A DNA stretch of 23,367 nucleotides. It comes from Clostridia bacterium. Lineage in GTDB: Bacteria > Bacillota > Clostridia > Christensenellales > UBA1242. Positions 7,632 through 16,320 of this stretch are shown piece by piece (positions within the stretch are counted from its first letter, which is position 1; each line of letters begins with the position of its first letter). The position numbers and the translations under genes were made by a program. Below the pieces are notes generated by a model. That model was not told where the DNA came from and searched no databases. It worked only from the letters and a program-made list of their open reading frames with translations. The DNA is taken from contig JAGCSP010000081.1 of NCBI GenBank assembly GCA_017964105.1, forward strand, positions 1-23,367. Reading direction: 5' to 3'.

Positions 7632-8342
7632 TTATTCCCTTGAAGCTATGGTTGCTTTTTCAAGCATATCCAAAAACTCTTTATTCATTGCGCCAGCGTG
7701 GAATCCATTAACACTTTTTGTAACTCCACCAGCTTGTTTTATTAAATACAATCCTGGTTCATAGTCCCAAACATTGTCGGATACAAACACAGCACCATGT
7801 AGTCTGCTTGCTGCGGTGAAACAAAACGCCACACCAACACTACCATATCTTCTATCTTTATAAGTAAAATCTCTCATATTTTGCATTATTTCTAGGTGTT
7901 TGCTACCTTCAACTGTGTAAATTGCATTTTTTATGTCAATTTCACGCACATGGATTTGTTTACCATTAAGGTATGCACCGTTCTTGTCTGCCCAATACAA
8001 TTCATTAAATTTTGGCAAACTAATTACGCTTGCCACTGTCTCACCATTTTGTACACATGCCACTTGTATTGCCCATAGTGGAAGACCATTAGCAAAATTT
8101 ATAGTACCATCAATTGGATCTATGGTAAAGCAATTATTTGTTACATGCTTTTTACTATTGAATTCTTCACTAACAATATCATAGTCTGGATAGCTTTCTT
8201 TTAATTTTTTAATTAAAAATTTTTCAACTTCCAAATCAAGATTTGTTACCAAATCACCCATATCGTCTTTTGCATGAACTTCAAAAGATTTATTTGTAAG
8301 TTTTGTTGCTTCCGTAACTATCTTTTTTAAAAACTCTATCAT
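7632..8342 (-). CDS. Inositol monophosphatase family protein
   Basis: This is a Mg-dependent sugar/inositol phosphatase fold (IMPase/FBPase superfamily). From the ATG at 8342 it has 236 residues. Metal site one is IVSEE (Glu59/60) and TIDPIDGTINF (Asp75, Asp78); site two is VWDYEPG (Asp193). I prefer this ATG over the GTG 6 bp upstream because GAGAGG lies 5 nt before it. The substrate cannot be told from sequence. Members hydrolyse inositol-1-phosphate, fructose-1,6-bisphosphate, NADP or 3'-phosphoadenosine phosphate. The gene lies between a hydroxyacyl-CoA dehydrogenase and prfB in one run, and the prfB ribosome site sits inside its 3' end. Confidence 0.9.
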   Translation of the reverse strand: MIEFLKKIVTEATKLTNKSFEVHAKDDMGDLVTNLDLEVEKFLIKKLKESYPDYDIVSEEFNSKKHVTNNCFTIDPIDGTINFANGLPLWAIQVACVQNGETVASVISLPKFNELYWADKNGAYLNGKQIHVREIDIKNAIYTVEGSKHLEIMQNMRDFTYKDRRYGSVGVAFCFTAASRLHGAVFVSDNVWDYEPGLYLIKQAGGVTKSVNGFHAGAMNKEFLDMLEKATIASRE

Positions 8343-8359
8343 TTGCACCTCTCAAAATA

Positions 8360-9334
8360 TTATTTTTTGTATTTGTAGAATCCTTCACCTGTAGATTTGC
8401 CAAGTTTACCTGCATCAATGTATTCATTCAATATTTTTAACATTCCGTCAAAATTGTATGGCAACATCATTTTTTTGAGTAGTGGATCAAATAAATTTGG
8501 CACCTTTTGATATTGCAACACAATATTTTTTGCTGTAATCAAACCTACTACATCAAGTATTTGGAAAGGACCAGCAGGTGCACCAGTACCTAGTGTCCAT
8601 GCTTTGTCTATTGTTTCTGGGTCACTTACACCATTTGCCACCATATCCATTGCAGATAGCAAGAATGGCACAAGCATAGAGTTAAGCAAATATCCAGATT
8701 TTTCTTCTTTTGCTGCAAGTGGGATCATTCTAATGCTTTCAGCAAATTTTACTACTTCATCAAAGTATTTTTTGTCTGTTTTGTCATGTCCCATTACTTC
8801 TGCAATATTGTTATGCCAAATATTGTTTGCAAAATGTAGTGCCAAAAATTTCTCTGGTCTACCTGTAGATTTTGCAAGTTTTGATGGAAGTAATGTTGAT
8901 GAGTTTGTTACAACAATTGTTTTTTCATCCATCAAAGGTGCAATTTGCTTATATAATGCAGTTTTTACATCAAAAATTTCTGTGATAGATTCAATTACCA
9001 AATCTGCACCTTTTAATGCAACTGCTTGGTCTGTTTCTATTGTGATATTTGACATTGCTTTATTTGTTTTGCTAATGCAAGTAGCTTTGCTAAATGAATC
9101 TAAATCAGCAATACCTTTTGCCCAAAGATTTTCATCTTTACCCACTTTTGTATTCATCACCTTGATTGTTTCAAGGTATGTGTCATGCAAACGATTTAAT
9201 TTATTCATCACTTCTTCGCCATTATCTTCTTTGCGAATAAGTACAGTTACATCGTAACCGCAATATGCACTTTGGAATGCTATTTGACTACCTAGCACAC
9301 CGCCACCAACTACTACAATTTTCTTAAATTTCAT
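8360..9334 (-). CDS. 3-hydroxyacyl-CoA dehydrogenase (Hbd/FadB-N type)
   Basis: This enzyme oxidises or reduces 3-hydroxyacyl-CoA with NAD(P); in anaerobes it often works on 3-hydroxybutyryl-CoA. The 324 residues open with a Rossmann nucleotide-binding motif (IVVVGGGVLGSQIA). The active site shows TNSST, then catalytic His167 in LHFANNIWHNN and Glu179 in AEVMG. The C-terminal dimer domain has NSMLVPFL, GTGAPAGPFQILDVVG and GKSTGEGFYKYKK. The ATG at 9334 lies 8 nt after AAGGAG; a TTG at 9340 is too close to that site. Its place between secA and prfB is unusual. No other beta-oxidation or butyrate genes are in the window, so its pathway is open. Confidence 0.92.
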   Translation of the reverse strand: MKFKKIVVVGGGVLGSQIAFQSAYCGYDVTVLIRKEDNGEEVMNKLNRLHDTYLETIKVMNTKVGKDENLWAKGIADLDSFSKATCISKTNKAMSNITIETDQAVALKGADLVIESITEIFDVKTALYKQIAPLMDEKTIVVTNSSTLLPSKLAKSTGRPEKFLALHFANNIWHNNIAEVMGHDKTDKKYFDEVVKFAESIRMIPLAAKEEKSGYLLNSMLVPFLLSAMDMVANGVSDPETIDKAWTLGTGAPAGPFQILDVVGLITAKNIVLQYQKVPNLFDPLLKKMMLPYNFDGMLKILNEYIDAGKLGKSTGEGFYKYKK

Positions 9335-9350
9335 CTTCAATTCTCCTTAT

Positions 9351-12071
9351 TTAATTTTTTCCACAGCAATTTTTATATTTTTTTCCAGAGCCACATGGAC
9401 ATGGATCATTTCTACCTACAAGTTTACCTTTTGTTTTTGCTTGTTCGGTTGATTTTTCGTTTGTAATCATATCTTGAGGACGAGGTGCCTTGCTTACCTC
9501 TTTTGGCTCAGCAGGTTTTTGTTCACTACTGTTAGGCCTATGCTCAATATTGATTTTGTATGTCATCATAAAAGTTGCAGTTTCTTTTCTTATTCTTTGA
9601 GTCATATTTTCAAATGCATCAAATGCTTCTTGCTTGTATGCAATAATTGGATCTTGGTTACCATAAGCACGAAGACCAATTTCACTACGAAGCATTTCCA
9701 AAAAGTCAATATGATCCATCCATAATGTATCTACAACTCTAAGCAAAATATCACGCTCAATACGTGTGTAATCAATACCCATTTGGGCAACAGATTTACA
9801 TTTTTCTTCATACACTCGAATTGCTTCTTGCGCTACTAAATCTGCCAATTCTTCTGCTGTTAGACCATCCACCATGTCTTCTGTTACAAAGTGTTCATTG
9901 TCACCTACAATTTTGTGTGCCAATCCTGTATTTAATGCATCTAAATCCCACTCGTCAAACATTACTTCTTGGTCAATATTTTCATATACGGCATTCTTGG
10001 CAAGTTCATTTATCATATCAACAATTTCATTGTGAACATTTGCACCATCAAGCACACGGTTACGCTCGCCATAAATTATCTCACGTTGACTATTGTTTAT
10101 ATTATCAAATTTAAGCACGTTATGACGCGCGCCAAAGTTAAATCCTTCGATACGACGTTGCGCATTTTCAATTTGTTTGGAAAGCAAACCAATTTGGAAT
10201 GGTGTATTTTCGTCCAAGTGGAAAAAGCGCATAATTCCCTGCATTTTTTCACCACCAAAACGACGAATTAATTCGTCATCCATTGCCACAAAGAATACAG
10301 AACTACCTGGATCACCTTGACGACCAGAACGACCACGAAGCTGGTTATCAATACGCCTGCTTTCATGTCTTTCTGTACCAATAATGTGGAGACCACCAAG
10401 TTCTACAACTTTTTCTTTTTCTGCGTCTGTATCTACTTTAAATCTTTCATAATATTTGTTGTACTGATCACGCAATTTATTTAATTCTTCATTATCCGTT
10501 GTAACAAAACTTGTGCAAAATTCAATTTGCTCATCAGTAGCACCCAATTCTTTCATTTGGTGTTTTGCCAAGAACTCTGGGTTACCACCAAGCAAAATAT
10601 CTGTACCACGACCAGCCATGTTGGTTGCAATTGTTACTGCATTCAATCTACCTGCTTGTGCAATTATTTCACTTTCTTGTGCGTGATTTTTTGCATTAAG
10701 CACATTATGACGAATTTTTGCACGTCTTAGCATTTCACTAAGTTTTTCTGATTTATCAATTGTAACAGTACCCACAAGAATTGGTCTGCCTGTTGCGTGA
10801 ATTTTCTTTACTTCTTCTACAACTGCCTCAAACTTTGCCTTTTCATGCATGTATATAATATCTGGGCTATCCACACGTCTAATTGGTAAGTTTGTAGGAA
10901 TTGTAACAACGTCTAGGTTGTAAATTTTGTTAAATTCAGTTTCTTCTGTTTTGGCAGTACCTGTCATACCACTAATTTTGTCATACAATCTAAAGAAATT
11001 TTGGAAGGTGACAGTAGCAAGAGTTTTATTTTCATCTCTTATCTCCAAACCTTCTTTTGCTTCAATTGCTTGATGAAGGCCATTGCTATACTTTCTGCCT
11101 TCCATAATACGACCGGTAAATTCGTCAACAATGAGTACTTCACCATCACGCACAATGTAGTTTTCATCCAATTTCATAATAAATTGTGCTTTTAGGGCAT
11201 TGTTAATGTGATGGTTAAGTTCAATATTCTCAATATCACTAAGGTTTGCAACTTTAAAATATCTTTCTGCCCTTGCTATGCCATCTTCAGTAAGTCGAAT
11301 TGCTTTTTCTTTTTCATCAATCACATAATCTTGATCACGTTTTAATCCCTTGGCAAAACGAGCAGCGTTTTTATAAGTTTCGCTACTTTTCATGCCTCTA
11401 CCAGAAATAATAAGTGGTGTACGAGCTTCGTCAATAAGGATGCTATCCACTTCGTCGATAATGGCATAGTGATATCCTCTGCCAACTCTATCTTCTTTTC
11501 TAACAACCATGTTATCACGCAAATAGTCAAAGCCCAATTCATTATTTGTGCTATATAAAATATCACAGTTATATGCTTTGCGCTTTTCATCAGGACTCAT
11601 ATCGTGCTTTGATACACCAACAGTAAGACCCAAAAACTTAAATATCTTGCCCATCCAATCGGCGTCACGACCGCTCAAATATTCGTTAACGGTAACAATG
11701 TGAACGCCCTTGCCTTCTAGAGCAATAAGATATGCAGGCAATGTTTCTGTCAAAGTTTTACCTTCACCAGTTTTCATTTCGGCAATACGACCTTGGAATA
11801 ATGCAATGCCACCAAGTAATTGCACATGGAAATGACGCTTGCCCATCACACGAGTACTCGTTTCTCTTACTGCAGCATACGCATCTGGCAAAATGTCATT
11901 AAGTGTTTCACCTTTAGCAAGCCTTTCTTTAAGTACGCGAGTAGTATCCTTTAACTCGTCATCACTAAGTGCTGCATATTTATCTGCCAAAGCCTCTATT
12001 TTCGAAGCAATCTTTTCTAATTTTGCTATATGTCTTTCGTTATCAGATTTAAAAATTCCTAAAAATGCCAT
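9351..12071 (-). CDS. secA: Preprotein translocase ATPase SecA
   Basis: SecA is the ATP-driven motor that pushes unfolded proteins through SecYEG. At 906 residues it has a typical length. Walker A is MKTGEGKT (99-106) and the DEAD box is DEVD (205-208), followed by SILIDEARTPLIISG. Nucleotide-domain-2 signatures include TNMAGRGTDI and the arginine finger region IDNQLRGRSGRQGDPGSS. The end carries the zinc tail NDPCPCGSGKKYKNCC (Cys891, 893, 902, 903) that binds SecB or ribosomes in other species. The start has AAGGA 8 nt upstream. It is the first gene of the run that continues to tsaD. Confidence 0.98.
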   Translation of the reverse strand: MAFLGIFKSDNERHIAKLEKIASKIEALADKYAALSDDELKDTTRVLKERLAKGETLNDILPDAYAAVRETSTRVMGKRHFHVQLLGGIALFQGRIAEMKTGEGKTLTETLPAYLIALEGKGVHIVTVNEYLSGRDADWMGKIFKFLGLTVGVSKHDMSPDEKRKAYNCDILYSTNNELGFDYLRDNMVVRKEDRVGRGYHYAIIDEVDSILIDEARTPLIISGRGMKSSETYKNAARFAKGLKRDQDYVIDEKEKAIRLTEDGIARAERYFKVANLSDIENIELNHHINNALKAQFIMKLDENYIVRDGEVLIVDEFTGRIMEGRKYSNGLHQAIEAKEGLEIRDENKTLATVTFQNFFRLYDKISGMTGTAKTEETEFNKIYNLDVVTIPTNLPIRRVDSPDIIYMHEKAKFEAVVEEVKKIHATGRPILVGTVTIDKSEKLSEMLRRAKIRHNVLNAKNHAQESEIIAQAGRLNAVTIATNMAGRGTDILLGGNPEFLAKHQMKELGATDEQIEFCTSFVTTDNEELNKLRDQYNKYYERFKVDTDAEKEKVVELGGLHIIGTERHESRRIDNQLRGRSGRQGDPGSSVFFVAMDDELIRRFGGEKMQGIMRFFHLDENTPFQIGLLSKQIENAQRRIEGFNFGARHNVLKFDNINNSQREIIYGERNRVLDGANVHNEIVDMINELAKNAVYENIDQEVMFDEWDLDALNTGLAHKIVGDNEHFVTEDMVDGLTAEELADLVAQEAIRVYEEKCKSVAQMGIDYTRIERDILLRVVDTLWMDHIDFLEMLRSEIGLRAYGNQDPIIAYKQEAFDAFENMTQRIRKETATFMMTYKINIEHRPNSSEQKPAEPKEVSKAPRPQDMITNEKSTEQAKTKGKLVGRNDPCPCGSGKKYKNCCGKN

Positions 12072-12108
12072 GTTGGTTTCCTTAATTTATATAATAATTA
12101 CATGATAT

Positions 12109-12137
12109 ATAATACACTAAAACGCCAACTCTTACAA
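12109..12137 (-). promoter_or_regulatory. Promoter of the secA operon
   Basis: On the minus strand TTGTAA (12137-12132), 17 bp, TATTAT (12114-12109) lies about 37 nt before the secA ATG. Boxes match consensus in 4 of 6 and 5 of 6 positions. Confidence 0.65.
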
Positions 12138-12167
12138 CTTATTTTGTACCCTTGACAGAAATTCGAC

Positions 12168-12189
12168 AAAAAAAGAGCTAAGCTCTTTT
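12168..12189 (-). terminator. Terminator after comF
   Basis: On the minus strand AAAAGAGC-TTA-GCTCTTTT is followed by more T. It lies 15 nt beyond the comF stop and ahead of the secA promoter. Confidence 0.8.
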
Positions 12190-12203
12190 GCTTGCTCTTT
12201 ACT

Positions 12204-12911
12204 TCACGCGTGACATAGTGTAACTGCATACACTTTTAGTGCACCCGCCTTAATTAGTGCATGCGCACATTCGTCCAAAGTGGTACCCGTGGTGATAACA
12301 TCATCCACAAGCAATACCACTTTGCCCTTAACACTTTTTCTATCTGCAACTTTGAACACATTTTCCAAGTTTTTTAATCTTTCTTCTTTTTCAAGACCAA
12401 CTTGTGGCTTTGTGTTTTCTTTCTTCACTAACACATCTATCTTCACATTGTATCCAAGTTTAACTAGCTCACCACAAAGTAGTTCACTTTGGTTATACCC
12501 ACGTTGTTTTAGTGACTTTTCATGCATTGGTACTGGCATTACAATATCAAAGTTTTTGCCAATTTCTATGACTTTTGTGGCAATAAAACCACCTAACGTG
12601 TTTGCAAGATATTTCTTGTTGTTAAACTTTAGATCACGTACAAGTGTACTAATTGGATGATCATAAGTAAAGCACGAATAGTTTGCTTGGAAGCTGTGAC
12701 CAGCATCTTTGCAATTCAAACACACTTTTCCCATATCACTAATTGGCGCACCGCACTTGGCACAAACTTTACCTTTTATAAATGGCAACTGCCCAATACA
12801 TTTATCACACACATTATATCTTTTATCTATATTTAGGTCATCACCACATATTACACATTTTATATCTTTTGGAAATAAAAGTTTATCAATTATGTTGCCA
12901 AATTTACTCAT
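12204..12911 (-). CDS. comF: ComF family phosphoribosyltransferase-like protein
   Basis: ComF is a type I PRTase-fold protein needed for DNA uptake in competent bacteria; related proteins are found in many non-competent species. N-terminal CxxC pairs form a zinc-ribbon-like region (CVIC, CDKC, CAKC, CLNC, within residues 19-67). The middle has YDHPISTLVRDLKF and PVPMHEKSLKQRGYNQSELL. The PRPP-loop motif is VVLLVDDVITTGTTLDECA (about 201-219). I prefer the ATG at 12911 (235 residues), which overlaps the recD2 stop by 8 bp and has GAGG 9 nt upstream. An ATG at 12926 lacks such a site. Pairing with recD2 suggests DNA metabolism, but no competence pilus genes are in view. Confidence 0.92.
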   Translation of the reverse strand: MSKFGNIIDKLLFPKDIKCVICGDDLNIDKRYNVCDKCIGQLPFIKGKVCAKCGAPISDMGKVCLNCKDAGHSFQANYSCFTYDHPISTLVRDLKFNNKKYLANTLGGFIATKVIEIGKNFDIVMPVPMHEKSLKQRGYNQSELLCGELVKLGYNVKIDVLVKKENTKPQVGLEKEERLKNLENVFKVADRKSVKGKVVLLVDDVITTGTTLDECAHALIKAGALKVYAVTLCHA

Positions 12912-15111
12912 TGAATGCTGCCTCATCTAATTTTAAAAAATCTTGAAGCAAGGTAAACCTTTTTTGTGTGTGATTATTTTTTACCATCATTGCAATATTT
13001 TGTTTTGTTCCCACAAGCACCACCATGCGTTTTGCACGAGTAACTGCTGTGTATAATAAATTTCTAGTAAGTAGCATTGGCGGTCCGCCAAGCACTGGAA
13101 TTATTACACAATCAAATTCACTGCCTTGGCTTTTGTGAATTGTAATTGCATAACTAGGAGTAAGCTCTACTAAATCTGCCTTCACATACCTAGCAATCCT
13201 GTCATCTTCAAATTGAACACTAATTTCACTTGTGAGTGTGTCTATTCCAATAATCGTTCCAATATCGCCATTAAATACACCCGTTCCCTGCTCGCCATCT
13301 AGTTTTGTCCACACGCGCTCATAGTTGTTTGTAATTTGCATCACTCTATCATTTACTCTGTATGTAAATTTGTCTGTATACAATTCAAACTTGCTTGCCT
13401 TTGGTGGATTTATGCGTGCTTGCAAACATTTGTTTAAGTTATCTATACCACAAATGCCAGCTCTCATAGGGGCTAACACTTGCACATGAGATGTATCCAC
13501 ATTCAAATAGCTTGGAACTCTATCTACGCACATTTCTATAATTGTAGATAACGCATCGTCTGCATCAGTGCAATTCTTAAAGAAGAAATCAGTGCTTGCA
13601 TTATCAAAATGTGGCATTTTACCTTCATTTATTGCATGCGCATTAGTGATAATTAACGAATCTTCACTTTGTCTATATATTTGTGTAAGATATAAATGTG
13701 GAATTACATCACTTGCAAGTATATCAGCAAGTACATTGCCTGCGCCCACACTTGGCAACTGATCTTTATCTCCCACAAGGATAACTTGGCATCCGCGTTT
13801 TACTGCACGAAGTAAGAAATACATTAGTTGGATATCCACCATGCTTACCTCGTCCACAATAATTACGTCATATGGCAACTTATTTAATTGGTTATACTTA
13901 AACATGTTTGCGCTGCCATAATCTAGTTCTAATGCTCTGTGGATTGTGCTTGCTTCCACACCCGTAGATTCACTCATTCGCTTAGCTGCCCTACCTGTTG
14001 GAGCAAGTAATTTTACCTTTTTATACATATTATAAAAGATATAAAGAATGCATTTTATAATAGTTGTTTTACCCGTACCAGGGCCACCGGTAATAACACA
14101 AATACCACTATTTATAGCCATTTTTATTGTTTCGCGTTGCGTTGGATGAAATTTGATTTTGTTTACCAATTCAAATGCGTCTATTTCGCGCTCTACGTCA
14201 AAATGTTCCACTTCGTTTAGCGCCAACAACTTACATGTTGCTGCCACATATTTTTCTAAATTGTAATACTTAGTAAGCGCTACAATATCATCGCCATCTT
14301 TTGTGATAAGTTTAATTAAATTATCATATGCCAACCCTTGCAAGACACTTTCAAATTTAGATGCATTATTTTCTACTGGCACACGCAATAATTCAGTTGC
14401 TTCACTTTCTAAATTTGCTCGTGTAATATATGTACTACCCGATTTTTCACTAGTTTCATTCAATACGTGTAGTACTGCTGCTCGAAATCTAAATTCACTA
14501 GTTGGCTCTACTCCCAAATTTGCTGCAATGCGGTCTGCTGTGAAAAATCCAACACCATCAATGTCTTCCACAAGTTTATATGGATTTGTTCTCACAACAC
14601 TTTCAGTATTGTTTCCATAAATATTGAATATCTTAATAGCAAGATTTGTGGAAATATTATATTGTTGAAGTAGCATTATTACATTTTGCATGCGTTTTAC
14701 TTCACTATATGCAGATGCAATTTCTTCTGCCTTGCGCACGCTTATGCCACGCACTTCACTAAGTCTATCTGGGTTATATTCCAAAATGTCTAGCGTGCTA
14801 TCACCAAATTTATTTACAATATTCGTTGCGGTGATAAGTCCAACGCCTTTTATTAAACCCGAACTAAGGTATTTAATTATACCTTCTCTATTCGTAGGTG
14901 GCGCAAGTTTTACATTGGTTACACTAAATTGCTCGCCATACTTGCTGTGTGCCACAAAATTACCTGTAAGTTCTAAACATTCACCTTCTATAATGGTAGG
15001 AAATTTACCAACAGCAGTAACATTTTCGCCATTTGCATTCAAAACAAGCACAGTGTAATTATTTGCATCGTTACGAAATATTATCTCCTCTACAATTCCC
15101 TTTATTACCAT
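12904..15111 (-). CDS. recD2: RecD2-type ATP-dependent 5'-3' DNA helicase
   Basis: RecD2 is a superfamily 1B helicase working without RecBC, linked to repair and replication-fork stability. The 735 residues include the RecD2-specific N-terminal half: an OB-like start (1-70), helix-hairpin-helix repeats (LSSGLIKGVGLITATNIVNKFG and the following pairs) up to about 200. The motor follows: Walker A TGGPGTGKTT (341-350), LLAPTGRAAKRMSE, motif II VDEVSMVD (419-426), VGDKDQLPSVGAGNV, YAITIHKSQGSEFD and LLYTAVTRAK. All key helicase motifs are intact. GAGG stands upstream of the ATG. comF follows with overlapping ends. Confidence 0.95.
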   Translation of the reverse strand: MVIKGIVEEIIFRNDANNYTVLVLNANGENVTAVGKFPTIIEGECLELTGNFVAHSKYGEQFSVTNVKLAPPTNREGIIKYLSSGLIKGVGLITATNIVNKFGDSTLDILEYNPDRLSEVRGISVRKAEEIASAYSEVKRMQNVIMLLQQYNISTNLAIKIFNIYGNNTESVVRTNPYKLVEDIDGVGFFTADRIAANLGVEPTSEFRFRAAVLHVLNETSEKSGSTYITRANLESEATELLRVPVENNASKFESVLQGLAYDNLIKLITKDGDDIVALTKYYNLEKYVAATCKLLALNEVEHFDVEREIDAFELVNKIKFHPTQRETIKMAINSGICVITGGPGTGKTTIIKCILYIFYNMYKKVKLLAPTGRAAKRMSESTGVEASTIHRALELDYGSANMFKYNQLNKLPYDVIIVDEVSMVDIQLMYFLLRAVKRGCQVILVGDKDQLPSVGAGNVLADILASDVIPHLYLTQIYRQSEDSLIITNAHAINEGKMPHFDNASTDFFFKNCTDADDALSTIIEMCVDRVPSYLNVDTSHVQVLAPMRAGICGIDNLNKCLQARINPPKASKFELYTDKFTYRVNDRVMQITNNYERVWTKLDGEQGTGVFNGDIGTIIGIDTLTSEISVQFEDDRIARYVKADLVELTPSYAITIHKSQGSEFDCVIIPVLGGPPMLLTRNLLYTAVTRAKRMVVLVGTKQNIAMMVKNNHTQKRFTLLQDFLKLDEAAFNE

Positions 15112-15132
15112 TAAAGTTGTACCTCAAAATAT

Positions 15133-15161
15133 ATTGTATCAAAAAGTGCCGTTTTTCACAA
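15133..15161 (-). promoter_or_regulatory. Promoter of recD2-comF
   Basis: On the minus strand TTGTGA (15161-15156), a 17-bp spacer and TACAAT (15138-15133) lie 21 nt before the recD2 ATG. Confidence 0.65.
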
Positions 15162-15185
15162 ACAATTACTTGGTGTTATGACCAC

Positions 15186-15211
15186 AAAAAAACGCGCGAA
15201 TTTTGCGCGTT
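15186..15211 (-). terminator. Terminator after the 15218-15793 hypothetical gene
   Basis: On the minus strand AACGCGC pairs with GCGCGTT around a 7-nt loop (15191-15211), followed by seven T. It lies 6 nt past the stop of the hypothetical gene. Confidence 0.88.
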
Positions 15212-15217
15212 AATTTA

Positions 15218-15793
15218 TTATTCGTGTATCCTTTCTACAATTTTATCGAGCACACTTGACATTTCATTTTTAATTGTCACAAAGTTTTTATCTGCCACAA
15301 ATTGTTCCTTGTATCCAGCAATACCACGCTCGTCATATGCTTTCCTATCAACTGTGCGCTCTGCTAGTGCACCGTCTTGACGCAACACTCTTAAATGAGT
15401 TACTCTGTCGCTCATCATCAAACTAATGCCAGGCAATTTCACATCATCTCTAAACTCTTCTTCGTATTGCAATTCGTATTTTTCCACTGAAAATACTTCA
15501 CCGCGACCAGCGCCATTAGGTAAATTGTGCACATATGAAAGGCAATGTTGTTTTCTAAAATTATCTTGGTCTTGCACATTCATAGATAGTGCATATGAGC
15601 CAGCACAAACAAATAATTCAATCTCATCACCCACAAAAAGTTTAGTGTACAAAGGGCTTACTCGCATATCGTCTGCGTTATCAATTACATTCATAATAAT
15701 GTCTTTCATACCGCAAATGTATCCGTTTTTATCATATTCTTCAAATTTTGTTTTTAAACTTGTTTTGATTTTTCCAAGTTCTTTCTTTTCCAT
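15218..15793 (-). CDS. Hypothetical protein, 191 residues, own transcription unit
   Basis: I do not recognise this family. The ATG has GGAG 9 nt upstream and there is a near-consensus promoter and a strong terminator, so it is expressed as a single gene. The protein is soluble-looking: charged, without signal peptide or membrane span. The N-terminal 30 residues are Lys-rich (MEKKELGKIKTSLKTKFEEY). Beta-like segments follow (LYTKLFVGDEIELFVCAGSYALSM), then an acidic stretch near 100-115 and a C-terminal helix (NEMSSVLDKIVERIHE). Cys27, 68 and 83 are not arranged as a metal site. There is no catalytic signature that I can name. Confidence 0.85.
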   Translation of the reverse strand: MEKKELGKIKTSLKTKFEEYDKNGYICGMKDIIMNVIDNADDMRVSPLYTKLFVGDEIELFVCAGSYALSMNVQDQDNFRKQHCLSYVHNLPNGAGRGEVFSVEKYELQYEEEFRDDVKLPGISLMMSDRVTHLRVLRQDGALAERTVDRKAYDERGIAGYKEQFVADKNFVTIKNEMSSVLDKIVERIHE

Positions 15794-15820
15794 AAATTAT
15801 ATCTCCAAATTGTCAATAGA

Positions 15821-15850
15821 ATTATACCAACTAAACACCCTGTTTGTCAA
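15821..15850 (-). promoter_or_regulatory. Near-consensus promoter of the hypothetical gene
   Basis: On the minus strand a perfect TTGACA (15850-15845), an 18-bp spacer ending in TGG, and a perfect TATAAT (15826-15821) lie 27 nt before the ATG. It is the strongest vegetative promoter in the window by match. Confidence 0.85.
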
Positions 15851-15897
15851 TACCCAAATGTACTAATATTATATATAAATAATGTAAAAATAAATAC

Positions 15898-15926
15898 TTG
15901 CAAAAAATATATATATTTGATATAAT
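15898..15926 (+). promoter_or_regulatory. Promoter of rpsF-ssb-rpsR
   Basis: TTGCAA (15898-15903), a 17-bp A/T spacer and a perfect TATAAT (15921-15926) give a strong sigma-A promoter. The predicted transcript has a leader of about 70 nt before rpsF. Confidence 0.85.
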
Positions 15927-15940
15927 ACGCGTGTTAGATA

Positions 15941-15982
15941 TAATTATCTACTTGCTTGAAACATGGTTTTCAAGCCGAATTA
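15941..15982 (+). promoter_or_regulatory. Candidate S6:S18 autoregulatory leader motif
   Basis: In the rpsF leader GCTTGAAA (15954-15961) pairs with TTTCAAGC (15968-15975). A second, outer stem pairs TAATT (15941-15945) with AATTA (15978-15982). Between the stems the 3' side keeps CCG (15975-15977) and the 5' side a larger bulge. A bulged CCG flanked by two stems before rpsF is the known form of the motif bound by the S6:S18 dimer, mimicking its 16S rRNA site. Regulation is inferred from this match. Confidence 0.65.
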
Positions 15983-16001
15983 GACCACAAGGAGGTAAAT
16001 T

Positions 16002-16286
16002 ATGAACAAGTACGAATTACTCACAATCTTCTCAGCAAGTCTTAGCGATGAGCAAAAAGAAGCAGCAGTAGCAAAGTACACAAAACTCATGGAAGAAAAT
16101 GGTGGCAAAGTCACCACAGTAAACAAATGGGGCGTAAAGAAATTTGCTTACCCAATTGATTACAAATCCGAGGGCTACTATGTGCTATTCGAATTTGAAG
16201 CAAAGCCAGAAGCACCTGCAAAAATTAATGCTCTTATGAACATTGACGAAGCAGTTATGCGTAGCTTATGCTTAAAGAAAAACTAA
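16002..16286 (+). CDS. rpsF: 30S ribosomal protein S6
   Basis: S6 binds the central domain of 16S rRNA as a dimer with S18. The 94 residues show the family core: MNKYELLTIFSASLSDEQKEAAV, WGVKKFAYPIDYKSEGYYVLFEFEA and NIDEAVMRSLCLKK. The ribosome site AAGGAGG is 7 nt upstream of the ATG. It is the first gene of rpsF-ssb-rpsR, so the S6:S18 pair and SSB are made from one message. The acidic C-terminal tail seen in some species is absent. Confidence 0.97.
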   Translation: MNKYELLTIFSASLSDEQKEAAVAKYTKLMEENGGKVTTVNKWGVKKFAYPIDYKSEGYYVLFEFEAKPEAPAKINALMNIDEAVMRSLCLKKN

Positions 16287-16320
16287 TAGATTAGTTTTTA
16301 TTCTTAGAGGAGATAAAATT

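Noticed and set aside
7458..7643. Small + strand ORFs opposite prfB, secA and other genes.
   Set aside because: They lie antisense to strong conserved genes, have no ribosome sites and no recognisable products; they are frame shadows.
15863..15926. AT-rich tract before rpsF as a replication origin or repeat array.
   Set aside because: It is explained as a promoter spacer; no DnaA boxes or iterated units were found.
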